From Flammeovirga sp. OC4 (GTDB lineage Bacteria; Bacteroidota; Bacteroidia; Cytophagales; Flammeovirgaceae), in NCBI RefSeq assembly GCF_000812565.1, contig NZ_JTAM01000013.1, forward strand, positions 1 to 64,000: a DNA stretch of 64,000 nt, written 5' to 3'. Positions 51,391 to 60,276 of the stretch are shown here, piece by piece (the first letter of the stretch is position 1; each line of letters begins with the position of its first letter). The translations under genes were made by a program, and so were the position numbers. Below the pieces are notes generated by a model. The model searched no databases, was not told where the DNA came from, and was given only the letters and a program-made list of their open reading frames with translations.

Positions 51391-53283
51391 ATGAAATATA
51401 CATTACTAATTATTGCCTTTTTGCTGGGTATTCACCCATCGTTTTCTCAGAAGAAAACAAATCAATCAATTACAGAATTTAATCAATTTTTTAAGACGAA
51501 AGATCGTAGAGTACGAACATTTCTTGAGGTCAATAAATTAACGAATCAAATTGAATTATCTATTTTTCCAAAAGATGCTTTTGATGACTTTTTTAAATAT
51601 AGTGATGACGGAATTAGTATAGATGTTGTTCAAAAGAAACAGTATACTTGTGATGAACTTGATGTAGTTAAGCTAAGTAAAAGAGGAAGATATAGAGGGA
51701 TTTTACTAAAGAAAGTTTACAGAGACTATTTAGTAAACGCAAGGAAAGTAGACAATCGGTCCAATAAGTATGTTATTTCATTAGGGGAATTACCCAAAAG
51801 ATACGACCTCAAAGATATCGAATTAAACTATTTTATAATTAGAGGAGGTGTGGATTATTACTATAGAAGTACTTATCATATTCCGGGAAAAAAACTTCCG
51901 GCCTATGATTTACCTTTGATTTATTTTTCACCCCCAAAAAGCAACTCTATCCTTCATCAGTCAATCAATAAAGAAGAAATTGAATATACTTTACATTATA
52001 AGATAAATGAAACGAATTTTGATTCACTTGAATTTCAAAAGCTTTACAACTATCTCCATTTAAGCGATTACAAGATTACCTCTTTTTATATCAAAGCTTT
52101 TTCGTCAATTGACGGAGATAAGGAAAAGAATACAAGTTTATCGTATTTAAGAGCTCAAAACATCATCAATGAATTATCGCCTTTTATGACAAAAGGAGTT
52201 CAGTCAATAATTGAAACGGGTGAAAATTGGAAACAATTTTTTGAAGACATTGAGAAGACAGACGATAAGGGTTTGTTACTTAAAAGTAGAGATGCCATAA
52301 GACAAGAAATCAATAAGAATCCTGATCGATTTGAGCAACTGTTATCTCAACAACGGATAGCTACAATCAAGGTGCGATTAGAGAAATTAGTGTCGTATGA
52401 ATCACTAGAGGAAGATCAAACTTATGAATTATTTGGGCAGTTAGTTTCCAAGGAAAACTATGAAGAAGCTTATTTATTGCAAAGTTTTATTATTGATAAG
52501 GTGAAAAATGGGATTTACTCTACAGAAAATTTAGAAGAAAAAGTTCAGTTACCTAAAGTGAAAGATAACATAATGCTTCATCAAAATTTTTTAGTGATGT
52601 ATGATGATATTTCTACTTATTATTATAAAGATGAGTTAATTGATTCTTATCGGGAAATGCTTCAATTAGCCCCCGAAAATCCTACATTGATTTATAACCT
52701 AAGTGCTTTGTTGGCTAAATGTATATTTTATAAATGGGATAATAGGAGCATAAAAGAAGTAGAAGATAACATCACTTATTTAAAAGCTAGAAATTTTAAT
52801 AAAATACTAGTAGATAAGTTGATCCTCAACCGATGGCTGATATTGAGTAGAGCAGCTTATAAAAAAGGGAACTTTAAGAAATCAGATCACTATAATCAGA
52901 AGGTCTATAGTTATTATAGAAATCTAGATTTTGATCAAGAAGACAAAGTAAGGCTCGCTCAGCATTTTGTGGAATATTCACTAAAAGATTGGGCAAAAGA
53001 AGTTTTGATGGATGGGATTTTGGCTGCAGATGTATCCGAAAAATTGCTATTCTATTATATCAATTTGACGATAATCGATGACGATCAAGTGGATAGAATG
53101 ATTTACACTGATTTATTAAAAAAAGCGATTAAAATGAATAGACTAAGGTTCTGCGTATTATTTAATTCGTACAATGATCTCCAAGAAGGGATAACATTTC
53201 AGCTGTTAGATCATCCAAAATTGAAAAACTTATATTGTGAAGAGTGTTTCGATTATATTCAAGAACATGATGTTTTTAATTAG
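51391..53283 (+). CDS. Secreted protein with OmpA-like segment and helical repeats
   Basis: The 630-residue product has a signal peptide ('LLIIAFLLGIHPSFSQ', cut before KKT). An N-terminal beta-rich region spans about residues 40-200. A segment near residues 215-275 ('SFYIKAFSSIDGDKEKNTSLSYLRAQNIINEL') resembles the OmpA C-terminal domain, where G-x-x-S/N-LS-x-x-RA is the peptidoglycan-binding pattern. The C-terminal ~300 residues look like TPR-type helices ('MLQLAPENPTLIYNLSALLAKC', 'RAAYKKGNFKKSDHYN'). I do not recognise the full architecture. Probably periplasmic, maybe cell-wall linked. The OmpA-like match is by eye. The gene is monocistronic. Confidence 0.7.
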   Translation: MKYTLLIIAFLLGIHPSFSQKKTNQSITEFNQFFKTKDRRVRTFLEVNKLTNQIELSIFPKDAFDDFFKYSDDGISIDVVQKKQYTCDELDVVKLSKRGRYRGILLKKVYRDYLVNARKVDNRSNKYVISLGELPKRYDLKDIELNYFIIRGGVDYYYRSTYHIPGKKLPAYDLPLIYFSPPKSNSILHQSINKEEIEYTLHYKINETNFDSLEFQKLYNYLHLSDYKITSFYIKAFSSIDGDKEKNTSLSYLRAQNIINELSPFMTKGVQSIIETGENWKQFFEDIEKTDDKGLLLKSRDAIRQEINKNPDRFEQLLSQQRIATIKVRLEKLVSYESLEEDQTYELFGQLVSKENYEEAYLLQSFIIDKVKNGIYSTENLEEKVQLPKVKDNIMLHQNFLVMYDDISTYYYKDELIDSYREMLQLAPENPTLIYNLSALLAKCIFYKWDNRSIKEVEDNITYLKARNFNKILVDKLILNRWLILSRAAYKKGNFKKSDHYNQKVYSYYRNLDFDQEDKVRLAQHFVEYSLKDWAKEVLMDGILAADVSEKLLFYYINLTIIDDDQVDRMIYTDLLKKAIKMNRLRFCVLFNSYNDLQEGITFQLLDHPKLKNLYCEECFDYIQEHDVFN

Positions 53284-53305
53284 TTTCAAAATCGAAGAAA
53301 CTAAA

Positions 53306-53341
53306 AAACCTTTCCCAATTATAAAAATTGAGGAAAGGTTT
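53306..53341. terminator. Bidirectional terminator between convergent genes
   Basis: AAACCTTTCC at 53306-53315 pairs with GGAAAGGTTT at 53332-53341, with AATT/AATT extending the stem. A run of A before it forms a U tract on the minus strand, so it is expected to end rsmH. It may also end the OmpA-like gene. Confidence 0.75.
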
Positions 53342-53370
53342 AAAATATCTTTTGGAAAAGAATAGAAAGC

Positions 53371-54294
53371 TTACTTTTGAGTCACTTCAGGAAGTTTAAT
53401 CGCTACCCTCAATTTCGCACTTCTCGCTCTTCTATTTCTTGCAATTTCTTCTTCAGAAGCAGTAATTGGTTTACTTTTCAAAGGCTTCAATGGGCGTAAA
53501 AGGTTGCCATAAAAATCTTTGTTCATTTCACCTTCAAAATTACCTGTTTTGAAAAAGTTCTTCACCAAACGGTCTTCTAATGAATGGTACGACTCAATCA
53601 CAAAATAACCGCCTTCTTCTAGAACTTCAGCACCTTGTTCAATCATTTCTTTCAAAGTCACTAACTCTTCGTTGACTTCAATTCTGATGGCTTGGAAAAC
53701 CTGAGCGTAGAAACGATTTTCTTTCCCTCTTGGAGCCATAGGTTTTAAGGCATCCATAAGTTGTTGAGTAGTTTCAATTTCTCCCGCAGAACGAGCATGA
53801 ATGATCAAACTAGCAGCTTTGTGTGGTTGGTTCAATTCACCATAAAGCTTGAACATTTTGCGAAGTTCAATTTCTTCATAATTATTGATCACCTCTTTGG
53901 CACTCAATACACCACTTTGTGCCATACGCATATCCAAGGGAGCGTCACCTCTAGTAGAGAAACCTCTTGAAGTTTCATCAATTTGATGTGATGAGATTCC
54001 AAGGTCACCTAAGATTCCAGCAACTTTTTTGATACCATTTAACCTCAAATATCTTTTTAAGTATCTAAAATTAGCAGCACAAAAAATCAGACGATCGTCA
54101 TTGATTGCATCTGCATTTTTTTTAGCATCAGGATCTTGATCAAAAACCACTAATTTTCCCGTTGTCAAACGGCTTAATATTTCTTTTGTGTGTCCTCCGC
54201 CACCGAAAGTAACGTCAACATAAGTTTTGGTAGGGTCAATGTGTAAACCGTCTACACACTCTTGCAGCATTACTGGAACGTGATAATCACTCAT
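53371..54294 (-). CDS. rsmH: 16S rRNA (cytosine-1402-N4)-methyltransferase
   Basis: RsmH (MraW) methylates C1402 of 16S rRNA with S-adenosylmethionine. 307 residues. Motifs: 'YHVPVMLQECVDGL' at the N-terminus, the SAM motif 'YVDVTFGGGGHTKEIL', 'LGDLGISSHQIDETSRGFS', 'PLDMRM', 'FQAIRIEVNEEL' and 'SYHSLEDRLVKNFF'. In many bacteria rsmH heads the dcw division cluster; here it follows a histidine kinase gene by 6 bp and no division genes are near, so that cluster must be elsewhere or split. Confidence 0.96.
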   Translation of the reverse strand: MSDYHVPVMLQECVDGLHIDPTKTYVDVTFGGGGHTKEILSRLTTGKLVVFDQDPDAKKNADAINDDRLIFCAANFRYLKRYLRLNGIKKVAGILGDLGISSHQIDETSRGFSTRGDAPLDMRMAQSGVLSAKEVINNYEEIELRKMFKLYGELNQPHKAASLIIHARSAGEIETTQQLMDALKPMAPRGKENRFYAQVFQAIRIEVNEELVTLKEMIEQGAEVLEEGGYFVIESYHSLEDRLVKNFFKTGNFEGEMNKDFYGNLLRPLKPLKSKPITASEEEIARNRRARSAKLRVAIKLPEVTQK

Positions 54295-54300
54295 ATTTTT

Positions 54301-56613
54301 TTAGTACTCGTTTTTTAAATCGTCTTCACCCACTAGTGGAAGAATGATTGAAAACTCTGTGAAAGAGACTTCATCAGAGTCGTCGTTTTTATATTTTGAA
54401 GAAACCATAATTTCACCACCGTGTTTTTTTATGATTCCGTAGGAGATGGATAATCCAAGACCAGTACCTTCACCCACTTCTTTGGTGGTGAAGAAAGGAT
54501 CAAAAATTTTATCAATAATAGCTTGAGGCATTCCTTCACCATTGTCTCTTACTTTTATATTGATATAATCATCTCCATCTGCATAAGACGTAGAAATTTT
54601 AATCTTACCAGTACGTTCTTCAACGGCTTGAATGGCATTGTTGATGACATTCATAAATACCTGATTCAATCGGCCTGGAAGACATTTTATTTCAGGAATA
54701 TCACTTTGAAGTGCTACTTCCATTGAAATATCTTTTTTCTTTACCTTATTATTTAAAATTGTAATCGTAGATTGAATTCCTTCGTTGATATTGGCACTTT
54801 TGAAAGTGTCCTCATCCAACCTTGAGAAAGTTCTTAATCCCAAAACAATTTCTTTTGTTCGAAGTGCACCTTCTTCAATACCATTAATCAATTCTTTGAT
54901 CTCTTCTTTAACGACATTGATTTCAATTTCGTCAGCCAATTCATTGATTTCATCCACTCTTTTTTGGAAAGCTTCTGTACTTTCAAAATCTTTAGTCAAG
55001 TCATTACAGCTATCTAAAAGTTTGATCAAATCATCAATGTCATCTTTCAAAGGTTGTACGTTCGAACTCACAAAGTTAATAGGGTTATTGATTTCATGAG
55101 CAATTCCGGCTGTTAACTGACCTAAAGAGGCCATTTTTTCTGAATTAATAAGCTGTACTTGGGCCGATTTAAGCTCTTGCATCGCTTCCTCCAACTTTTG
55201 ATTGGTGTACAACAAACTTTCAGACTGTTGTCTTAATTCTTCTTCCGAAGTTTGAATTTCGTGATAAGCTTCAATAATTTTACGTCTGTCGCTTTCTCGG
55301 TCATCTAACATTTTATTGGCAAGTGTGGCCAGCTGATCAAATTCGGCATAAGCCAATCTGTCTTTATTGATCTTAACATGTTCTTTTGAAGCTTCATCGA
55401 AGAAAGTAGAAAACTCTTCAATATTATTTGTAATTCCAGTAGCGACTTTTCGGAGTCTCCACCACAAAATAGCAATCAAGAGCGTCGATAAAGATAAGAT
55501 TCTAAAAAGTTCAGTCGTCAATTCGGTGATCAACATACTTCTTTTTGCAGCAATTTGATTGTCTAATTCATCTAAATAAACTCCAGCTCCAATGGTCCAG
55601 TCCCACTTTTCAAAATATATGATGTAAGAAAACTTTCTTTTGATTTCATCTGAATTAGGTTTTTTATAATCATAATAATAAAACCCGCCATTATTTTCAG
55701 TGTTGACTAAGATAGAGGGCAAATCCTTGAAGTAAGTCGTATCCCCATTTTCATCTGTGATAGGAAGACTGATATGATATTCGTTTGCAAGTGAGTCTGC
55801 ATTATCATAATGTTCCCAGTTTATCAATAATGGAGTTCCTCTTTTATTCACAAAAAGATAACCATCCTTCCCAAACTTTATAGAGGACATACGTTCAAAG
55901 GCTTGTCTTTGCATATCTCGAGTCACATTGTCCATATATTCTCCAGTTCCAATAACTAACCCTAGAGGCTCAAAGTACCTTAGATAGGAAGTTTTAGGAT
56001 ATTGTTTGTTTCCATTTTGATCAGGTTTAATCCAATAATATTCGAAAAAGCCTTTTCCTTTCGTTTTGGCAATTTCCATTTCCTTTCGGATAAAATAATC
56101 TCCTCTTGCATCTTGGAGGTCCATGATAGGCTGTCCTTCTGATTCTGGAGAAGAAGCATTCATGACGGCATATCCATCAATATGATCAATAAAATAATAA
56201 CCTCTATTGTAATTAAAGCGGATAGGTCGGAGTGAATCCTTGATGAGATTGACAATCTGCTTCTCGGAAAGTTTTCCTTTGTTTCTTTTGTAAATGTTGT
56301 CCACGATTTGGAAGGCCTCATCTACTCTGTTGATTAGGTTTTCTTTTAATCGCTTTTCAGTATTTCTTTCAAGGTATTCAATGTATTTAAAGGCATTCTT
56401 TACCTCATTAACAGTGACGTTTTTCTGTTTTTCAGTAAACTCTTGCTCAAGCTGATTTACATCTATTTTATAGTCACGAAGCTCTTTGATAGACCAAATC
56501 CCCACTAAAAATGTAATGGCAATGACAGATAGGGTCATAACAGGAATAAAAGTCGCTTCAGAAACTCTCTCTTTATTCTCTTTATGTATATTATTTTGCT
56601 CGAAGAGCTTCAT
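54301..56613 (-). CDS. Cache-domain sensor histidine kinase
   Basis: The product is a membrane-bound histidine kinase, 770 residues. After a short cytoplasmic N-terminus there is a membrane helix (about 26-45, 'MTLSVIAITFLVGIWSI'). A large outside region (about 46-365) contains two cache-like parts ('GYYFIDHIDGYAVMNASSP', 'GYLFVNKRGTPLLINWEHYD') typical of small-molecule sensing. A second helix (about 370-390) follows, then a coiled segment. The kinase core has the H-box 'IAHEINNPINF' with His506, the N-box 'NVINNAIQAVEE', G1 'VRDNGEGMP' and G2 'GEGTGLGLSIS'. It has no receiver domain, and no response regulator gene is adjacent. It is followed after 6 bp by rsmH, an odd pairing. Confidence 0.93.
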   Translation of the reverse strand: MKLFEQNNIHKENKERVSEATFIPVMTLSVIAITFLVGIWSIKELRDYKIDVNQLEQEFTEKQKNVTVNEVKNAFKYIEYLERNTEKRLKENLINRVDEAFQIVDNIYKRNKGKLSEKQIVNLIKDSLRPIRFNYNRGYYFIDHIDGYAVMNASSPESEGQPIMDLQDARGDYFIRKEMEIAKTKGKGFFEYYWIKPDQNGNKQYPKTSYLRYFEPLGLVIGTGEYMDNVTRDMQRQAFERMSSIKFGKDGYLFVNKRGTPLLINWEHYDNADSLANEYHISLPITDENGDTTYFKDLPSILVNTENNGGFYYYDYKKPNSDEIKRKFSYIIYFEKWDWTIGAGVYLDELDNQIAAKRSMLITELTTELFRILSLSTLLIAILWWRLRKVATGITNNIEEFSTFFDEASKEHVKINKDRLAYAEFDQLATLANKMLDDRESDRRKIIEAYHEIQTSEEELRQQSESLLYTNQKLEEAMQELKSAQVQLINSEKMASLGQLTAGIAHEINNPINFVSSNVQPLKDDIDDLIKLLDSCNDLTKDFESTEAFQKRVDEINELADEIEINVVKEEIKELINGIEEGALRTKEIVLGLRTFSRLDEDTFKSANINEGIQSTITILNNKVKKKDISMEVALQSDIPEIKCLPGRLNQVFMNVINNAIQAVEERTGKIKISTSYADGDDYINIKVRDNGEGMPQAIIDKIFDPFFTTKEVGEGTGLGLSISYGIIKKHGGEIMVSSKYKNDDSDEVSFTEFSIILPLVGEDDLKNEY

Positions 56614-56974
56614 ACTTTTTCAATTAATATTAGAGAAGTCAGTGATAAAAAATGGAATTAATTTGGCACTAACTGTTTATATAGGTCTATCACACAAAAA
56701 TATCTGTTTTTCTGATAATATTAATATATAAAGTATAGTTTAGACTAAAAAAATATTTCAATAATAGTTGCCGTTTTCAAGGATTATTTTGATTTCAAAT
56801 TCTTAAGGTTATTAAATGAGTAACATCTCTTTAATTAAATAGGTTGTTATGCAAGTATTTATCTGATATTTTTGCAGAACTTATTTTTCTGATGATGAAT
56901 TAAAACAAAGATATCTATTCATTGTTCTGTAAAAATAAAAATCTCATTAATAGGAACTTTAAAGAAGTAATCTC
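56614..56974. promoter_or_regulatory. Divergent region with promoter of rimO
   Basis: This gap separates the histidine kinase gene from rimO and contains no gene. TTG at 56844-56846 and TATTTTTG at 56867-56874 are spaced by 20 nt, a good promoter for rimO 100 bp before its start. On the minus strand CAAAAATA (56695-56702, i.e. TATTTTTG) is a -7 match for the kinase gene, with no clear -33 element. Confidence 0.65.
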
Positions 56975-58294
56975 TTGAAAACCAAGACGCTTAAAGAAAA
57001 TAAAGTCAACATCATTACACTCGGGTGTTCTAAGAATATTGTAGACTCAGAGGTAATTATGACTCAGTTAAAAGGCAATGGCATTGATGTAGTTCATGAA
57101 GCTGAAGATGATAAGTTCAATATCGTGTTAATTAACACATGTGGATTTATTGGACATGCCAAGACTGAATCTGTTGAAACGATTCTTCGTTATGCTGATG
57201 CAAAAAAGGAAGGGTTGGTAGATAAAGTATATGTATCGGGCTGTTTGTCTGAAAGATATAAAGAGGATTTAGTACAGGAAATCCCAGAAGTAGATGCTTT
57301 CTTTGGTACTCGTGAGGTGCCGAACTTATTGAGAGCTTTGAATGCGGATTATAAGAAAGAACTTCTTGGCGAACGTCTTTTGACAACCGATAAGCACTTT
57401 GGTTACTTAAAAATCGCAGAAGGTTGTGATAGACCATGTTCATTCTGTGCCATTCCATTGATGAGAGGTAAACACGTTTCAGTGCCTATCGAAGATTTGG
57501 TAAAGCAAGCGGAAGATATGGTAGCTAAAGGTGTGAAAGAACTTTTACTGATTGCTCAAGACTTGACTTACTATGGATTAGATATCTATAAGAAGAGAAG
57601 ATTAGCAGACCTTTTACGAGCTTTATCTGATGTGGAAGGTTTAGAGTGGATTCGTTTGCACTATGCTTACCCAACAGGTTTTCCTATGGATGTGTTGGAT
57701 GTTATGGTCGAGCGTGATAATATTGCTAACTACCTTGATATTCCTTTACAACATGGTTCAACAGCAATGTTGAAAAGAATGCGTAGAGGCACATCAAGAG
57801 AGAAGCAAGAAGAACTCATCAATGCGATTAGAGAAAAAGTACCAGGTATTGCTATTCGTACTACTTTGATTACAGGTCACCCCGGCGAGACGGAAGAAGA
57901 GTACAATGAGATGTATGATTTCGTAGAAAGAATGCAGTTCGAAAGAGTAGGGGTATTTACTTATTCACATGAAGAAGATACGCATGCTGGTGACGATATG
58001 GAAGACGATGTTCCTGAAGATGTAAAACAAGATCGTGCAGACGAGATTATGCAACTTCAAGAAGAAATTTCTGATGCATTAAACCAGAAGAAAGTAGGTA
58101 AAGTTTACAAAGTATTATTCGATAAGATCGAAGGTGGGTATTTTGTAGGTAGAACAGAATTTGATTCTCCTGAAGTAGATAACGAAGTTTTAGTACCTGT
58201 CACAGAAGAGAATCATGTTCGTTTAGGAGACTTTGCTAATGTGAAGATTACAAGTGCTGAACCGTTTGATTTATACGGTGAGGTTGTTAAATAA
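56975..58294 (+). CDS. rimO: Ribosomal protein S12 methylthiotransferase
   Basis: RimO adds a methylthio group to an aspartate of ribosomal protein S12 using two 4Fe-4S clusters. 439 residues. The start is a TTG at 56975: no in-frame ATG lies upstream, and the first internal Met would cut off Cys18. The N-terminal UPF0004 domain holds the cysteine cluster ('LGCSKN', 'NTCGFIG', 'VSGCLSE'). The radical SAM motif is 'CDRPCSFC' (Cys151, Cys155, Cys158). The C-terminal TRAM domain includes 'YFVGRTEFDSPEVDNEVLV'. The family N-terminus 'MKTKTLKENK' agrees with the TTG start. Confidence 0.95.
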   Translation: MKTKTLKENKVNIITLGCSKNIVDSEVIMTQLKGNGIDVVHEAEDDKFNIVLINTCGFIGHAKTESVETILRYADAKKEGLVDKVYVSGCLSERYKEDLVQEIPEVDAFFGTREVPNLLRALNADYKKELLGERLLTTDKHFGYLKIAEGCDRPCSFCAIPLMRGKHVSVPIEDLVKQAEDMVAKGVKELLLIAQDLTYYGLDIYKKRRLADLLRALSDVEGLEWIRLHYAYPTGFPMDVLDVMVERDNIANYLDIPLQHGSTAMLKRMRRGTSREKQEELINAIREKVPGIAIRTTLITGHPGETEEEYNEMYDFVERMQFERVGVFTYSHEEDTHAGDDMEDDVPEDVKQDRADEIMQLQEEISDALNQKKVGKVYKVLFDKIEGGYFVGRTEFDSPEVDNEVLVPVTEENHVRLGDFANVKITSAEPFDLYGEVVK

Positions 58295-58391
58295 AAAGTT
58301 AAAAAATAGATACTGTCTGATATTTCATCTCTGATTATTAAAAAAGATTTGAAAAATTGAGTTGAAACTGTTAGAATAGTTGTATAAATAT

Positions 58392-58438
58392 CGAAAGACG
58401 TGAAAAATCACTTTAAAGTAAATTTTTCACGTCTTTCG
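58392..58438 (+). terminator. Long hairpin after rimO
   Basis: CGAAAGACGTGAAAAAT (58392-58408) pairs exactly with its complement at 58422-58438, a 17-bp stem with a 13-nt loop. There is little T tail, so it may be a terminator of the less usual kind or a processing site. It lies 97 bp after the rimO stop and 44 bp before the next gene. Confidence 0.6.
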
Positions 58439-58482
58439 TTGTAAAGAAATGAACTTGTAAGATTTTTTAACATTAAAAATAT

Positions 58483-59355
58483 ATGAATACGATTTTAACA
58501 CTATTAATCGTCTTAAATATATTTTCAGATCATAACGGAATCGGAAGAATCGCGGAAGCTAATAAACAAAAGTCCGCAGGTGAGGAAGCATTCATTGCAA
58601 AAGATTATAAAACTGCAATTGAAGCTTATACTATTCTACTGGACTCTATGAAAATTGAAGATGATGCGGCAATGCTTGATTTAGCACATTCTTATTTCCT
58701 TTCTGAAGATAAAGAGAATGCAACTAAACGCTATGCCAGCATCCAGAATTCAGCAAACAAAAAAATTGCTTCTATTGCAAACCAACAGTTAGGAGTACTT
58801 AAAGCTCAAGAACAAAAGCTGGAGGAGGCATTGGCCTTTTTGAAAGCAGCAATGAAGCATGATCCCCAAAATATGGGAGCAAGGTATGATTATGAGATGT
58901 TGTTGAAGCAAAAGAAAGAACAAGAGCAGCAGAATCAAGATAATAAGGATCAAAACGAAGACAATAAAGACAAGCAGGATCAAGATCAGAAAGATCAAGA
59001 CCAAAAGGATCAAGATCAAGAAGGTCAGGATGAGAACCAAGATCAAAAAGATCAAGAGAAAGGTGATCAGAAAGACGATAAAGATCAGAAAGATTCTGAA
59101 AAAGGAGATCAAGAAGGTGATCAGAACGAAAACCAAGAGCAAGAAGGAGAACAGGGAGAGGAAACTGAAGAAGAGCGAAAAGAACGTGAAGAGGCAGAAG
59201 AGAAAGCCAACTTCAATAACCGTATGGAGGAAATCAAAATGCCTGCTTCTCAAGCTCAGATGATTTTGGATGCCTTAAAAAATAAGGAAGTACAATACTT
59301 CCAACAGCAAAAGAAAAAGTCGAAAAAACAGGATAGAAACAAACCAGACTGGTAG
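58483..59355 (+). CDS. BatC-like TPR protein with Asp/Gln/Lys-rich low-complexity region
   Basis: The product resembles BatC of the Bacteroidota 'Bacteroides aerotolerance' group: a TPR protein with a C-terminal tail like 'MPASQAQMILDALKNKEVQYFQQ' and an ending of K/D/W type ('KKSKKQDRNKPDW'). 290 residues. The N-terminus has a short hydrophobic segment ('ILTLLIVLNIFS') that may be a signal or anchor. TPR-like helices span about 28-150. Residues about 146-245 are nearly all Asp, Gln, Glu, Lys, Asn and Gly in irregular DQ/KDQ repeats. The bat operon partners (batA, batB, batD, batE) are not adjacent, which is unusual. The identity is tentative. Confidence 0.7.
   Translation: MNTILTLLIVLNIFSDHNGIGRIAEANKQKSAGEEAFIAKDYKTAIEAYTILLDSMKIEDDAAMLDLAHSYFLSEDKENATKRYASIQNSANKKIASIANQQLGVLKAQEQKLEEALAFLKAAMKHDPQNMGARYDYEMLLKQKKEQEQQNQDNKDQNEDNKDKQDQDQKDQDQKDQDQEGQDENQDQKDQEKGDQKDDKDQKDSEKGDQEGDQNENQEQEGEQGEETEEERKEREEAEEKANFNNRMEEIKMPASQAQMILDALKNKEVQYFQQQKKKSKKQDRNKPDW
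58930..59165 (+). repeat. Low-complexity DNA with GATCAAGA-like units
   Basis: The segment inside the BatC-like gene is built from irregular units such as GATCAAGA, GATCAGAAAGAT and CAAAAGGAT that encode DQ, KDQ and EKGDQ stretches. The tract lies in a single reading frame without stops. It is likely to vary in length between strains by slippage. Confidence 0.75.
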
Positions 59356-59380
59356 AATGTTTCTGCTGAAAATGATCAAT

Positions 59381-59420
59381 AAAAAGAGACCGCAGTTCTA
59401 AAAATTGTGGTCTCTTTTTC
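59381..59420. terminator. Bidirectional terminator
   Basis: AAAAAGAGACCGCA (59381-59394) pairs with TGTGGTCTCTTTTT (59406-59419), with one G-T pair. It is flanked by A on one side and T on the other. It can end the BatC-like gene and the convergent radical SAM operon. Confidence 0.85.
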
Positions 59421-59424
59421 TATT

Positions 59425-60276
59425 TTAGATTATTGGAATTCGTTCCAAAATTCCATCTCCATAAATTTTATCTTGTTCTAATTCTTGAAGATGAACATAC
59501 CCAATATGACAACCACAAGTAGTGTTAGAACATAATTTTGGCTGTAATGCCTCTTCAAAATTATCATGGTAGATATTTCCAATTTGATCTTTGATAAAGT
59601 GGCAGGACGTCATGTTACCGTCACCGTCCACTGAAAAAGTAGTGGAGCCAGCACGGCAGAGTTTGCCTAGACTCTCATGCCGTTGATTATTCCAATCGAA
59701 TAATGGGTCTACTTCAAGGATCCTATTCAAATGCTCTTGCTCATAATAATCAGCTTCTCTTTTGTAAGCATTTACCCATAAATACACGGAAGAAGGAAGC
59801 CTTTTTCTTAAATGAGTAATCACATCAAGATCTTCTTTTAAACCTACAGTCCCCACGCTAAACCTAATGTTTTTCTCGATCAATGAATGGCATTTTTCTA
59901 GAAATGCGTCTAAGGATAATTGGCTAGGATGATAGGTGGTCCATAGTGCAAAACTCTCTTTGTTAACTTCATCCATCCAATCGACACCACAAGATAAATT
60001 GGTTTGTATGGCGACTCTATAAACATTGTTCATGTGACTCAATGCTGTCATCGCTTGCTGATAGTATTTTCTGATTAATCCTTCACCCCAAGGTGTGAAT
60101 AAAATACCGATCTTTTCATTTCTATGCTTTACCCAATTTTGAAACTGCATTAACTTTTGAGCATCAATCGCCAATTCTTCTCTTGTGTTTTTTGTTTTGG
60201 CAAAAGGGCAGTAGTGACAAGAATAATTACAGCTGGTCAAAGGTCCTCTGTAAAGAATATTCCAAGTTTTATGCAT
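59425..60276 (-). CDS. STM4011-family radical SAM protein
   Basis: The product is a radical SAM enzyme of 283 residues. It has the motif C16-x3-C20-x2-C23 in 'CNYSCHYCPF' for the 4Fe-4S cluster, and the opening 'LYRGPLTSCNY' is characteristic of the STM4011 family. The C-terminal part has Cys in 'SVDGDGNMTSCHFIKD' and a cluster 'CSNTTCGCHIGYVHL', which looks like a twitch/SPASM-type second cluster. It is the last of five overlapping minus-strand genes; its ATG overlaps the stop of the STM4012-family gene (TAATG, 1 nt). The substrate is unknown. Confidence 0.92.
   Translation of the reverse strand: MHKTWNILYRGPLTSCNYSCHYCPFAKTKNTREELAIDAQKLMQFQNWVKHRNEKIGILFTPWGEGLIRKYYQQAMTALSHMNNVYRVAIQTNLSCGVDWMDEVNKESFALWTTYHPSQLSLDAFLEKCHSLIEKNIRFSVGTVGLKEDLDVITHLRKRLPSSVYLWVNAYKREADYYEQEHLNRILEVDPLFDWNNQRHESLGKLCRAGSTTFSVDGDGNMTSCHFIKDQIGNIYHDNFEEALQPKLCSNTTCGCHIGYVHLQELEQDKIYGDGILERIPII

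Noticed and set aside
37282..56613. Phosphorelay linking the HPt protein at 37282 to the histidine kinase at 54301
   Set aside because: They are 17 kb apart, on opposite strands, and the kinase has no receiver domain; the link has no direct support.
58930..59165. CRISPR-like array
   Set aside because: The repeat units are short, irregular and coding, with no spacers or leader, so it is a low-complexity protein tract.
58789..59253. 154-residue minus-strand frame opposite the Asp/Gln tract
   Set aside because: It is made of Leu/Ile/Phe runs that simply mirror the GATCAAGA-type units; no start context.
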